Below, one piece after another: positions 52,274 to 64,000 of a stretch of 64,000 bases of DNA. The stretch's first letter is position 1, and the number at the start of each line of letters is the position of its first letter. The notes beneath the pieces were generated by a model that was not told the DNA's origin, searched no databases, and saw only the letters and a list, made by a program, of their open reading frames with translations. The stretch is taken from contig NC_053127.1 in assembly GCF_010015445.1 (NCBI RefSeq), forward strand, positions 23,476,745 through 23,540,744, read 5' to 3'. The position numbers and the translations under genes are program-made. The DNA comes from Perca fluviatilis. Its lineage: Eukaryota > Chordata > Actinopteri > Perciformes > Percidae.

Positions 52274-52897
52274 AAAAGGGGGCTATCAGACTTGACCATA
52301 TTTCCACTGTCCTCATGATCTCCTGGGCATCACACATAAACTTCTAGCTACAAACGTGGCGTAACCTTCTCAAGGTAACATGAATGGACTTTTTCACACG
52401 TGCCAAATTTTTCCTCCCTACCAAAGTGCTGTGTCAACAATCACTCGATACCGAAAATCTGCTTTTGGTTTATACATTCCTTATCAAATTTTATGAGTTC
52501 ATGTTGATAATGCATCTAGGATGGCAAAACACATACTGTGAATTATTTAAGCAGGTGCAGACAATAAGATGAACACTAAGGCAACCCATTGCAACAACCC
52601 TGCAGCATTTGTTAAGCTTCTAATGTTCATGACACACATGGGGAGATGATTTTGTAATGGATTGCATCAGATTGTACAGTTCATGCTGTTGTGCCTACAC
52701 CCGCCCATATGTGATTTTTTTTTTTTTACATTCAAAATTCTATTGAAAATGACTGCTGTCTTAATTGTCTTAATTGTAGTAAATGTAGTAAATGTTTGGT
52801 GATTTAGTATGCTACCTCAAAACTGGCTAGTTCTAGATGCCTTGTAGCCTTTAAATCTGGGACCAATCCATCCTGATTAAAGAGGTATTACATTATA

Positions 52898-52903
52898 AAT
52901 AAA
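52898..52903 (+). other. Candidate gltpd2 polyadenylation signal
   Basis: AATAAA about 625 bases after the gltpd2 stop codon in the right orientation. No competing canonical signal is evident nearer the stop. Confidence 0.45.
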
Positions 52904-55900
52904 CATGCTCTGAACAAAGAACAATAAGTTGCTTCACAGGAACAGTGGTGTGAGGTTGGATAATTAATTTCTCTGGTTTATGTAGTAATTTGTTATATCA
53001 TGTTCGGAATGATTGAAGAGAGAATCCAGTAGCCTATTTTCTGATGTAGTCTGGTCCAGTAATGTGATAAAGTTGACATTTAAATGCCACTGAACTGTGT
53101 AATGTTATCCACCATCCAGCAGAGGTTCCAGTGCTCTGCTGCAGACTAATCTTCACTTTCCTAACATCACGGTAGATATAATCTGCTCTGTGTGACACTC
53201 TTACCTGGACACATTTGAACCCATATACACAGGTTTTTGAATCCAAATACAAAGGCTTTTCCCCTTATAAAACCTATTTGTTTGTAAGAAAACATTAAAT
53301 GTTGTAAATACGATACCGGTATGTAAGTATCAGTCACCGGCACTTCTCTTGATCGGACTATTTTAAAACCACAAATACCTCTAATGCCACGTAATCTCTC
53401 CCTTTTTCCTGGACTGTGCTCTCTCTTTCTGAGGAGGAGACAGCGGAGAAAGGAGAGTTAAGGATAGAGCCTGAAGCCACGGAGTGAACAGGAGACAGGA
53501 GCTGGTTGAAGGTCAGTGAGCAGAAGTGCACTTCAGCTGTGATCTTGTCAAGCAGTTGGCGGCAGACTATGGTAAAGCAACTCCCAAAGGGAGGGAAAAA
53601 AGCTACCTAAAACATAATTCACACATTTCCGAGCTTGGTTGAACGAATATCACTTGAATCCAACCAAGACTTCAATCTGTGACCTTTGACATGTGATATA
53701 TGTAGGAGGATGACATGTTGAAGGTGGTATTTCCACTACGTATTCACTTCCTCTTGATACTCTCACTAGTTCACACATTAGAACATACAGTAACCTCTAC
53801 CCTTTTTTTTACCTTTCTCTTGTGACAGTGTACCAGTATATGCACACAGGTTAACTCTGGTGTCCATTGGTGCTATAGGCTGTGAGGATTATGGTGAATG
53901 AGATTACTTTAGATTACATCCACCTGACTATGTTTGACATTGGCTGGCTTCTTTTTCTGTCCCTTATGCATTTGACTACATTTTAGTTGATAATAAGCCA
54001 CGATAAAAGGATCCACATTGGCATTATGGCCATTCCACTTTAATCTTAGTGTCTGAAGCAGAGACAAAAATTAAGTCTGAGTTCCCTTAAATGACATTTA
54101 TTTATTTATTTCTCTATCTTGGTTTGCAGTAAACATGAGCAAAAATATACATACAGTAAGAGCAAAAAAATAAAGAATAGAATTATCATCCTTTTGGGGA
54201 AAGAGTATCTCAACAAATTTCATGGAATTCTTTATTGAACTATCCTTACACCACAGTATTAGGCAATAGTATGATTTAAGACGAGGGCGTTCGGTGGGGA
54301 AAATGAGATTTGTTAAGTTATTCCTTATATGAAAAAGTAGACTCTCTCTGACATTTGTATTGGACCGTTTTGAAATTTTGTTCTGAAAAGTTGCTAAAGG
54401 TTTTGAACTTCAAAGTTCTCTAAAAGCTCTCTGTGACATATTCGCTATTAATTTACTTTGAATGTCTGAATTCTGAAACAATAAACCCCAGTGGTCAGAA
54501 GCTTTCATTGCAAGCTTTATGAGTTCAATTTTAGAAAGTAAAAAGGACTCAAACAATGACAAAAATATTTCTAAATAAAAAAAAAAAACCTTTCCAACCA
54601 AGCTGTTGACATTTTGCCATTTGTTGAAATAAATGCTGAAAACCTACCAGGTAGCTCCCATGACATGATACAATCCAAGCTTATAAATTATCTTCTCTTT
54701 ACAACAAAATAGCAATAAAATACTCTTTTATAAATAAAACAACACTTTTAAATATAATTCCATCATGATAATGCACACTGGCAAAATTGCCTGACTGCAA
54801 TATCTGTACGTTCTTTTCTATTTCTTCCTTGCTTTTGATGATACATTGATTTTGTGTTACAGCTTTTTTTTTAAATACATCATACAGCCACACAAAAAAT
54901 AAATATATTGCTTTTTGAGGATATCTCCAAATTCTCACAGAAAAAACATATAAGTGGACATAACAGGAAATAACATTCTGTGACACTGAGGAACAACACT
55001 GTCTGTCCACCAGGAGGCACTGCTATGTTGTAGAGAAAAAAACATTCCTTTTGTGCGTATTATTAATATTATATACTAATAATAATATTATAAACACAGG
55101 ATGTTTAGCCCTACACTTGGATCCTACAGTATCTCTGCTGAGGATGTGTCAGTGCAGCACAAATAAATCAAATTTAAACTGCCATAAAGATCTTTGGTTG
55201 AAGAACTAATCTTCACATGCACATGAGTAAAACAAGAATGTCCAATTAGGTGATGAAGCAAAGACATTTTATTTGCCGTATTGTGATTTAAAAAGGTTTG
55301 GTCAATTTAAAGAATGATTGGGGTAAAATAGGATTGAATGCATTGGGGAAAAAAATACCCTTGCTTTATTTCTTTTGAAGACAGTGATTCAGGCGTTTGA
55401 CACAAGGAGGAGGAGGAGCGACAAAGTAGGGTAAAGAAGTTGAGCGTGCCTGCTGTGGATTAGTTGACCAGATTAAGAGATTACAGAGAAATTAAATAAG
55501 TGTTGCAGGAATGCCAGAGGAGAAATACATTTGAACTGCTCAGTAGATGGTCACACGAAAAGCAACAAAAAAAAGAGATGACTGTTGGATCACATCCTTC
55601 ATTATGAATAACCCTTCAGAAATAGACCAGGTAATCACATTAGATCTAATTGCCTTTCTTTGTCAAGCATGGATCAGATAATGAGGTCCTATTGAGCCCA
55701 CTGTGAGATATTTGCGAGAGAAACACATTGCTCTGAGAGAAATTAAGTGGTGGAGTCGAGCCAGACCTTAATGTGAGCGAACAGATGCTTGTGTTCCACA
55801 TTTGCTGCCATGATGACACGACAGGATCACGTTCGCATTGGTGCAATTCTGCAACCATGCCAAAGCAGTGTGCCTGAGTTTAAAAGTGTGACTCTACAGA

Positions 55901-57001
55901 TATCTCCAGCCATCATTTACAGGCGTTCTTACAATTGTGTGTGTCTTTACTGCACAATGAATGCACATTAAGTAAACAGCACCAAACTCAGGCCTACTCT
56001 ATGCTTTTTCAACAGGTTGGTTGTTCAAACTGGTTGTCTAGTTATCATGATGTCTTTGCCTTCAGACTTATTCATACAACAGTGAAGAATTCTATATGAA
56101 AACAACAAATTTAAATGAGAAAAATATTCTTTTCTATGGGGGGTAAGGAAGCAAATCTCCAGTTTTGTTAATTTCCTACAGGACAAAAAAAAACAAACTA
56201 CCAACTCACATTATTCAAGACTCTAGTCACCATTCAAAGAATATGTAAACTATACATTTTTATATCCTGGATGAATATTTAAGAGGATGATAATGGATAT
56301 GAATAAAAGAAAGGGAAAAAAACACAAATGTTCTGCATCCTCCAAAACTGTACATTAATGAATTCAAAGCACACTTCCAGTGTAAATCAATACAAAATAT
56401 GATAATGGCATCTATTTCTGATACATATGAAATAGATGCAATACACGCAAAAAAAACCTCCAAATATTCATGTTTAAATTAATTAAAAATTGAGACACAA
56501 GAAAATGGCTCTTGGTTTAAGCTTTAAAAATAATACACACAGTGACAGGGGGAGTGTAATGTCATCGTACAGCAGGAGGATCATTTTTGCTGTTTTTCAT
56601 TTGAAATTCAGATGGTTGATTGGGAACCTGGGAACTAAAGTTCTGTTTATCCACTAGCTGGCTGGGAGTTTTGGTTTTTGTCAAACTAAGGTGATGTTGT
56701 AATGTAAGACCTCTGAAGCATAGGACTGATGTCTCATTTCATAATTCATTTGACACCAGTGTTGTTGATATGAACACTCTTTGCAGTCTAAATATGAAGC
56801 AGATCTGTTTCATAAGCTGCTCTCAGGTCAAACAACCTTGTTATCAAATGAATATCAAATGATCCAAAATAATTATCATTTAATAGAAGTCTTCTCATCC
56901 GAAGAATGGACTCAGGCATTCATAATGTATGCCACTTAATGAATATTGCACATTGCATGCAACTTCCCGACCTACTGAATGAAATAGGACCTGTGAATGG
57001 A

Positions 57002-57033
57002 ACACACACACACACACACACACGCACACACAC
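57002..57033. repeat. (CA)n microsatellite
   Basis: A CA run with one CG interruption, in the spacer between gltpd2 and atp1b2. Confidence 0.92.
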
Positions 57034-57605
57034 TTCTATTTTTTGGAGATGCCTATCTTACAGTATGTTGTTATCGAAACACACACTTGCTGTGTGTAAG
57101 GTTTAGTAGATTATAGTGTGGCCCCTCCTGGTGGTTAGTGGTTTAACATAACCTTATTTCACACTTAGCAGAGAGGTGGAGTGGGACACAGGGGCCTCCT
57201 GCCCTCATAGCACACTAAAGACAATACACACATGCAAAATGGCTTCATCTCTGCATCCATCCATCAAGATATAAGCAAGTCTGTTGGATTATTCTTTTAA
57301 GTGCAACAAAATAGACGTACTGATATAAGGTTATGATACTGTGTAAATACTGTAGATATACACATTTTGTATTGTAATTTGTGTATATTCATATATAGAG
57401 GGATACTCTATAAGTAGGCAGCAGGAGGGGAGCAGCAATAAAGTGTTAATGTTGCTGATCCTTGCAAACTTTGAAAACACATGTTCACATTCTTTATATC
57501 CCCTAGTTTGTCATGCAGTATAAATAGACGTCACCTCAAACTAATTTACAGAAAAGAATTTGTCCCAAAGCTCACAGACAGAAATAATGACAGGATTACC
57601 ACCCT

Positions 57606-57611
57606 TTTATT
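57606..57611 (-). other. Candidate atp1b2 polyadenylation signal
   Basis: AATAAA on the minus strand about 165 bases past the atp1b2 stop codon. A longer 3'UTR using a later signal is also possible. Confidence 0.4.
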
Positions 57612-57773
57612 CTTGCCCCATATCATCACACGACTGGACAAACAATTTCCCCCAAAATTTGGGGGTTGTAAACAAATCCTACAAAGGGTGTGAAATACTG
57701 AGATTTGTTTCTGTGTATGTGCAATGATGCAGAGAATGAAGAAAGTAGTTTTCAGCAGAGGAAAAGGGTCAAC

Positions 57774-59809
57774 CTAGTTGATAGTGTTGATCCTCAGCTT
57801 GAAAGACACTCTTCCGGAAAACTTGTCTCTGTCACTTCCAATGGGAATGTTGTTGGCGTTGATCCTGCACTCGATGTTGACATCTTGATTGGCAGTAATA
57901 TTAAGGAACTTGACGGCGACCAAAGGCTGAGAGTAGTTCACCTGCAAAAACAGATCCAAGGGCATCTTTAAACACAGGAAGTGATACATTCTCTCTGATA
58001 CATCTTTAATAAACTGTCTGGAGATACATGATAGCTGCTTGGTTATTAGCAGCAATATTTACCAAATTAAGCAATATTTTGATTTCAGACACAATCTTAC
58101 CTGAGCTTTCTTTCCATAGTAAGGGTAGTACATAAGGTTGAAAGTGCCATTTGGAGGGAAATACAGCAACTCTCCAATTTTGTCAGAGTCTTCTTTCTAA
58201 GGGGTTGAAACAACGTCATGAGTTATAGCTACTTCATATCACGTCACTTCATCTATGTAGGAGAGGAGGAGGCGAGCCTCATTAATCTCTTAAATCTAAC
58301 TTCTCAACATGCTCACTATCTACTTCAGCAGTCTATTTAATGCAAAACACATAATCTTGATATACATAGATCTACAATGTACACTACTTCTAAGCATGGT
58401 TCAACATAATCTAAAGTCTAAAAACACAGGTTCTGTCCTGTTCTTACCCACTGATCTTTGCCAACTTTGTATTTCTGAGAGTGAGCAAATTAATGGAACA
58501 CAATGGGAACAAAAGAAAAAAAGAGAAGGAACATACACAGGTGGTGTTAAGTGACAAAATGGCATGCAATGATAGTTGAAATAATACCAAGCACAGACAT
58601 TAAAAGGGAATGGAGACGAGCGACAGGTGGCATATTGAAGATGAGAGTGAGGCACGATAGCTATGAATGGCCTGAAATCCACATTGTTATGTTAAGCCTT
58701 TCACTGTGAAAGACAGAAAGGGATTACCTTTGCACCACAGGTGACAAACGGAGCATGTCCATCCTTACTTGGCAGCATCCCAATCACCTGGTGAGACAGA
58801 AAGACAGCACGTCTCCAGCACCATTCCCATTTCACTCTTATTGAATACACAGAGGAATAGAAAGTCATGTTTAAAATTGTAAGATATGTCAGACATAAAA
58901 GGCAAATGAATAACCAATGACTATAAATGTTAGCTTGATACTGACTTTCTTATTTTTTTACTGGGATAATCTTCCTAATTCCTTATCTCAGTCCCTCGAT
59001 GTCTCCTAGCAACACTATCCCTTTCGCTTCCCTCTTTATCTTTCATACCCGATTCAGCTTGATGATGATGCATGGCTTGCCATCCTGGTATCCATAGTAA
59101 CGATCATTGATTCCAGAGCATAGCTCCAGCATGGTACGGTTGAACTGACAGGAGCGCTTGGGGTTGTTCTTGACATCGCCGCTGTCCTCCTGCAGGAAGT
59201 ACTGGTCTGGGACGCAATCGTTATTTTTCTCGGCCTGGACGGAGTTGTTGTAGGCTGCAGGGGGAGAGAGCGGGGGTGGGTGGGGTTTATTTTGTTTATA
59301 AGGGCTTATGACTCAACTAAAACCCTAGTGCAAGGCAATCTCCCACCCACTGACAGTAGAAGAATTATCTCTTATTAGGTAAAAAAAACAAGTAAGTAAG
59401 TAATTCTTCCTAGATCGTTGGATAATCCACAGCAGTAAGCTTTTCAAATCACTGTACGAGAGGCCGAGAGCCAGACTTACGTGCCAGGAACTTGTCCAGG
59501 GCTTGAGCGTACATGTCCCAGCTCTCAGTGTTCTCGATGTTATAGACAATCTCATAGGAGTCATCTGTTTTGGGTCTAATCACCATGCCTGTGAGTGACA
59601 GAGAGACAGCAGGAGGTTAACGACACTGCGCCACCGCCCGTGACCTGTGTTCTCGCAGATCGTATCATTAGTGACTGCACCTGGTGTGGAGAGCCTGTCT
59701 TGCCAGGTTGGTTTGTGGTCGTCCAAGGTCTGCAGCATGACATACATAGTGAGTGTAAACAAGCCGGCCAGGAAGATGTAGAAAACTAAATAGAAGAGAA
59801 GAATAAGAC
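57774..59809 (-). CDS. atp1b2: Na,K-ATPase beta-2 subunit, exons 2 to 7
   Basis: Exons in transcript order: 59681-59809, 59481-59588, 59049-59254, 58728-58787, 58101-58196, 57774-57941; phases agree. The first exon, encoding the short cytoplasmic N-terminus, was not found and probably lies beyond 64000. Exon 2 begins inside the single membrane helix ([20 protein letters not shown]). The extracellular part carries six cysteines able to form the three conserved disulfides (DCVP/SCQF, LCSG/PCII, TCGA/ECRI), five glycosylation sequons (NNS, NRT, NGT, NYS, NIT) and ends [13 protein letters not shown]. Beta subunits fold and deliver the catalytic alpha subunit to the plasma membrane; beta-2 (AMOG) also acts in glial adhesion. 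Motifs such as [20 protein letters not shown] fit beta-2 better than beta-1 or beta-3. Teleosts often have two atp1b2 copies and I cannot say which this is. Confidence 0.92.
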
Positions 59810-59849
59810 CTGCAGACAAAGAGAGAAAAAAAGTGAGTTGTACCAACTG

Positions 59850-59853
<4 letters not shown>

Positions 59854-59885
<32 letters not shown>
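59854..59885. repeat. (AT)n microsatellite in atp1b2 intron 1
   Basis: A 32-base AT run about 45 bases upstream of the exon 2 acceptor. Simple-sequence DNA that also creates spurious Ile/Tyr frames. Confidence 0.9.
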
Positions 59886-59888
<3 letters not shown>

Positions 59889-62800
59889 GTTCAAAACAAA
59901 TTACAACTATATATAAAATTATAATAACAGATAAATAAGAACATGTACATCTCAGCACAATCTTCCAAAATTAGTGTAAGTGATTGAAATAAGAAATTCC
60001 CATGTTCAAAAAGGAGTAGGAAGAAGTTCAACAAAAAAAACTTTTCTGGTCCTACCCCCTTTTTTATTGTTATCCTTTATGCAGTATCAGTGAGAAATGG
60101 AGTATTATCGTAGATCAAATTATTCACTTCAACAGACCTTATATCTTCTGTACATTGGATACATAGATCCTACTGAAAAACATCAAAACACCAAATCTTG
60201 TGTTCATATTCTAAATGAATATCTACCTAAACCTATTTGGCTAGGTAGCTACAGCTAACAGCTACCTGTCTTTGCGAAATTCAAGAAGTCACGGTTGTTT
60301 TTCCTCAAATTGTTAGCTAATAGTATGATTTAATAAATGTTGCTTTAAACTTACTATACTTAATATATTTTTATTGTGATTCACACACTAATATATTATA
60401 TCTGTAGCCTCGAGAAAGTCTTCACTTCAATCAAACTCCATTCAGTTCCATTTTTAAACATGTGAATTGGCCTTTGTAGTAACTAGCATACAGTATATCG
60501 TATAAGAACAAAATGTCAATCTACTGAAACATTAATTAATTGAGAATACAATTACTCTAAGCATTACACATTTTGTCATTTCCACACACTAACACCACTG
60601 CCAACAACACCCCTTCCCTTATGATCAGATTTGATCAAACAATTTTATGATGTAGAAAATTACTCCATGTCTAAACGTCATATAATATTGCGTGTGTATA
60701 CATGTTGCTTGCTTGAAAGAGGCATGAGCTACCTAAGGACCCAGCCTTCCCTGTTTTTTATTATGCAATGACATTTTCACAAATATTTTTTTTGCAATGA
60801 TTCCTGTATCCACAATCCACTTGTTGTGCTGGTGTTCGTGCATTACAATGAAATGTTTTTGATTTATGCGTGACGGCTACATTAGACTAACATCTGCAAC
60901 TTTAGATAAGTGCATTTCATAATTACTGTAATGCACATTTTTAAGTATGAATAATCTTCCATCTGAGCAGATAATGGAATCAGTTAATTTTAATGAAATG
61001 TTTTGTCGGTGTGGTCACTTTCTGACCAAACTAGTTCACAGGAGGCCAGTTAATCCTCATTAAACTAGAGACGCTTCATTCCATCTGCTCTCTCTTTTTC
61101 ATTCACACATAAAACAACTGTCCATTAGGTACTTAAAATATCATTAATGCCATAACATGGTCTAAAATTAAGTTACTTTTACCAATAATTGCTTTTTTTC
61201 TTGCGTCCATTAAACCAAGATTGAAAGGCTGGTCTCTGATCAATTTCATTATAGAGGTTCCCTGTCCACAGAGGGGGAGGAATGATGACAGAGGGGGATA
61301 TAGGAGGAGGGAGAACAAGGACCCCCTGGAGACCAGGCCACAGGGTCAGGAGATTACAGGCCATAATAGACTAGGCCTATTTCATTAACCGTGTAAGAAG
61401 ACCATAGTGATAATGTTACATTAGACAGAAAGTAGGGCTGCAACTAATGACTGTTTTTTTCTATCAATGCATTTTTCTTTCTGATTAATGGTTGTCAGAA
61501 AATAGTGACATCACGATTTCACAGACCTCAAGGTGACATCTTCTGATTGCTTGTTCTGTCCAATCAACAGTCTAAAACCAAAAGATATTTGACATTTGCA
61601 TTTCATTTGAGGAGCTGGAGCTTTTGCTTGATGAAAGAATTAATCAAAAGTGCTGCTTACTAATGTTCTAATGATTAATTAATCGATTAGCTGACTTGTT
61701 TCAAACACGGTCTAAAACATTCAAATGAATGAAATAATCATCTGTAACATTGTACCACTCTGTTACTGCTGTATTTTATTCAATGCACAGAGGTTAGATA
61801 AAGACCGAGTGATGTGTTGTTTCCTACTAGGAATGATCAAATACGTTTGAAGCAGCTGTTTGCTCCCACCTCAGGCATTCCTGTCGACATAGAGAGCAGG
61901 AAAACATAAATAGCATTTTCTATGACACATCCCTTGTTTTAAGCATCAACACCTGAGGCCCGCGTTGTGTAGCAACTGAGTACCCTGACCCTAGTTCCTC
62001 TGCTGGATGGCCCCCAGCGTGGAGCTTACTCGCTCTGTCAGCAGGCGCTGCATCTGCCTCCCCACACAGCCAGGCTTACAGGAATCCATAACTAAATGAC
62101 AAGGGGAAGCTGCTCCACTGGGGGGCAATTATAGAGTGGTATCTTGATGATTTAGAGCTTGCGTGTGTGTTTTTTTTCACCCAAATGTTCCTTGAATTAT
62201 TGAAATCCGAGGTGAAATTAATGAATGGCTGAGCAAGATGGCTGTGAGCATCCCGTCTGTCGCACGGAAAAGCCCCAAGCTGAGTCATTAAAAATATACA
62301 GTCAGTCCTCCAGGCCCCGGACCAAGCCAGAGGTACTACAGCAAGAGAGAGAGGCATCAGAGATAAGATGTGACAAAACAAAGTGTTTAAGTGTCATCCA
62401 GATGGGATGTTGTGCGAACCGCAAATATGACACCACCCAGGGGAGACTGGATATGCACATGTGCATACGTCAAGTGTACAGGCAGGGTGGCTTTCCCACT
62501 GGCAAAGACGGTGTTAGGTTCACAGTCTGCCCTTTCAGTCCACGCTGATGATGGACAGTAGAGCATCTGTCTTTCACCCTGGCTTTGTTTGCAGACGGCA
62601 GTTGAAAGCAAAGAATAAAAGGCCAGGGAGGGATGGTTCAGCATCCTGTTCTTTCTTCAATAATAATGGCAGGAGGTGTCCCTTTTCTTTCAGAAATTAA
62701 TTAGGAGGACATGCTGCTCAATTGCTTTGTGAATTAGTGATCAAACAGATCTCTAAACTCAAAATGAAATGCTCTGGAGAAAGAATAAATAGCTATGTTC

Positions 62801-64000
62801 TTTTAATGTCAAACCATTTGTTATCTTGTATATGGTCTGCGATCTTACACTAAGACCAGCATCATGGTTTTGTTTCCTATCAGCCCTTTAAGGCTCTTTC
62901 CCTGTGTTACAGTAAGAGCCTTTTGTTGTTTTTGGAAGTGGGAGGTGCAGAACACTTAATTAGTCCTATTTTTAAATAGAGATAGCTGTTTGACCATGTT
63001 TGCCTGGTGTCAGCTGGTGGCAATGTAAAATCAAAATTGCAGACTGTTCTATTTTATCAAGGCTATTTCCATATCATTACAGCTCTATACACAAAGCACA
63101 AAGTGTTTCATCCTCAAAGAAGCCTTTGATCTGATGCTCTGCACTTACATTATACTGCATAATTATGAGTGAATTATGTGGTGGAAACTGTCTACAAAAC
63201 ACTCAACACACATTGAAATAAGCACCAAACACTGTAGAGTTAAAGTAATTATTTATAGTATATCCAATTCAAAGAACCCAAATGTGATTGGCTGTCCAAA
63301 GTCAAACATCTTTCACAAGAAGCCATGCTCTGTTTATGAGCTGATGTACCCTGAACACATTTAGTGTTCTTCCTCACATGCTCTACACACATGTTGAACA
63401 TCTGTTTTCACTTAACATAAAGTGGGCCCCTTCAGAGGTATGCCGAAGGACAAGATGAACAAATTATGAAATAATAATTTTTTTACTTTACATTCATAGA
63501 ACAACAAATTTGCCTGTTAAAGAGACAGGCAACTTGGCTAGTGTGTTTTCTTGCCTTTTTCTCCCTGCATGTTGAGATAAGTATAGAAAATGGATGAATA
63601 GGTCAAACAAGTGTAAGTAGAGGTACAGTACGTACAGTGTATGCATCATTAGGAGAATGAGGAAGTGCAAAGGTGAAATGCCAAGTTAAGCAGACCTACA
63701 TGTAGTGGCTGACTACAGAAATAGAATAATTAACAAGCCTTAGAGAGCACAGCTTAAAAAGGCCACCCTAAAGATCCTAAAGCACCTGCGACACACTGAG
63801 CTGGATTAAGTCGTACACTGCGGGAGGATTCCTGCAAAAGAAGCTATACGGTCAATGATTCCCAACTCTGCACTCATAGTAAAATGTCCACTGATTAAAT
63901 ATTATCAACAGGATACCACTGCAAGTAAAATCACTTTCAGCATGATTCCAACCACAAACTTCAGTGCCTTTGAGATCATGTCCCCAGTGTAAAGATAAAA
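59886..64000 (-). other. Probable atp1b2 intron 1, first exon not seen
   Basis: No segment here encodes the expected N-terminus of a beta subunit (a WKEF/NP-like motif ending in a GRT..SW motif before a donor). I therefore treat the stretch as intron or upstream sequence. It is AT-rich, with one recognisable hAT-type MITE at 61434 and otherwise nothing I can name. Confidence 0.45.
61434..61715. mobile_element. hAT-type MITE with degenerate right end
   Basis: Begins TAGGGCTGCAACTAATGACT and ends near AATTAATCGATTAGC. The interior words CAAAAGATATTTGACATTTG and GAGGAGCTGGAGC belong, as I recall, to a very common fish hAT MITE. The right inverted end is too eroded to define the target duplication. 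Confidence 0.6.

Larger units (their letters stand above)
52274..57773. other. Spacer between convergent gltpd2 and atp1b2
   Basis: Contains the 3'UTRs of both genes at its ends. The middle is AT-rich with A or T runs near 52718 and 54580 and a CA microsatellite at 57002. Open frames up to about 100 codons (for example 54699-55010) have AT-driven composition and no recognisable domain. I see no RNA gene or clear transposon ends. Confidence 0.5.

Noticed and set aside
62030..62089. A 20-codon ATG-started segment followed by GTAAGC on the minus strand, considered as atp1b2 exon 1
   Set aside because: Its translation (MDSCKPGCVG...) lacks every feature of a Na,K-ATPase beta N-terminus, and the phase (0) does not fit exon 2, which needs one leftover base.

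Overview
This window is vertebrate nuclear DNA from a ray-finned fish, most likely a percomorph teleost. The evidence is genes split into many exons with GT-AG introns, an AT-rich noncoding background with low CpG, abundant CA/TG microsatellites, tRNA-derived SINEs, and many short terminal-inverted-repeat elements of types common in percomorph genomes. Gene identities come from reading the exon translations against known vertebrate families; no database was searched.

Five protein-coding genes are supported. In order: mink1 (minus strand; the first seven coding exons, the rest lying left of the window), pld2 (minus; complete, 23 coding exons, 963 residues), chrne (minus; complete, 12 exons, 518 residues, with a small signal-peptide exon 5.5 kb upstream of the rest), gltpd2 (plus; complete, 4 exons, 308 residues) and atp1b2 (minus; exons 2 to 7, first exon not found). 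For pld2, chrne and gltpd2 the exon lengths and phases add up to uninterrupted reading frames. Human MINK1, PLD2, CHRNE and GLTPD2 lie together on 17p13.2 and ATP1B2 lies on 17p13.1, so the block is conserved synteny. The genes do not form one pathway. They cover a Ste20-type kinase, a phosphatidylcholine-hydrolysing phospholipase, a muscle acetylcholine-receptor subunit, a glycolipid-transfer-like protein and a Na,K-ATPase beta subunit.

Layout: 1.4-7.9 kb mink1, with a CpG-richer promoter zone to about 8.9 kb; 9.2-11.2 kb a hAT-like transposon with 8-bp target duplications; 11.2-14.6 kb unremarkable AT-rich spacer; 14.6-25.3 kb pld2; 25.3-35.5 kb a repeat-dense spacer with SINE, LINE-tail, hAT, TTAA-type and PIF/Harbinger-type elements and a possible noncoding first exon of pld2; 35.5-44.4 kb chrne, whose 5.5-kb first intron holds nested transposons and a diverged copy of the chrne promoter and exon 1; 44.4-48.9 kb spacer with a long inverted-repeat element; 48.9-52.3 kb gltpd2; 52.3-57.8 kb spacer between two convergent genes; 57.8-59.8 kb atp1b2; 59.8-64 kb probably its long first intron.

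I see no previously undescribed system such as a new defence locus or RNA machine. The observations most worth a second look are the duplicated chrne promoter/exon 1, two inverted related hAT copies about 30 kb apart flanking pld2 and the body of chrne, a mink1 intron that is almost entirely a GU repeat touching the splice donor, a similar repeat at the gltpd2 intron 1 donor, and an exon-like segment that is probably tRNA-derived.
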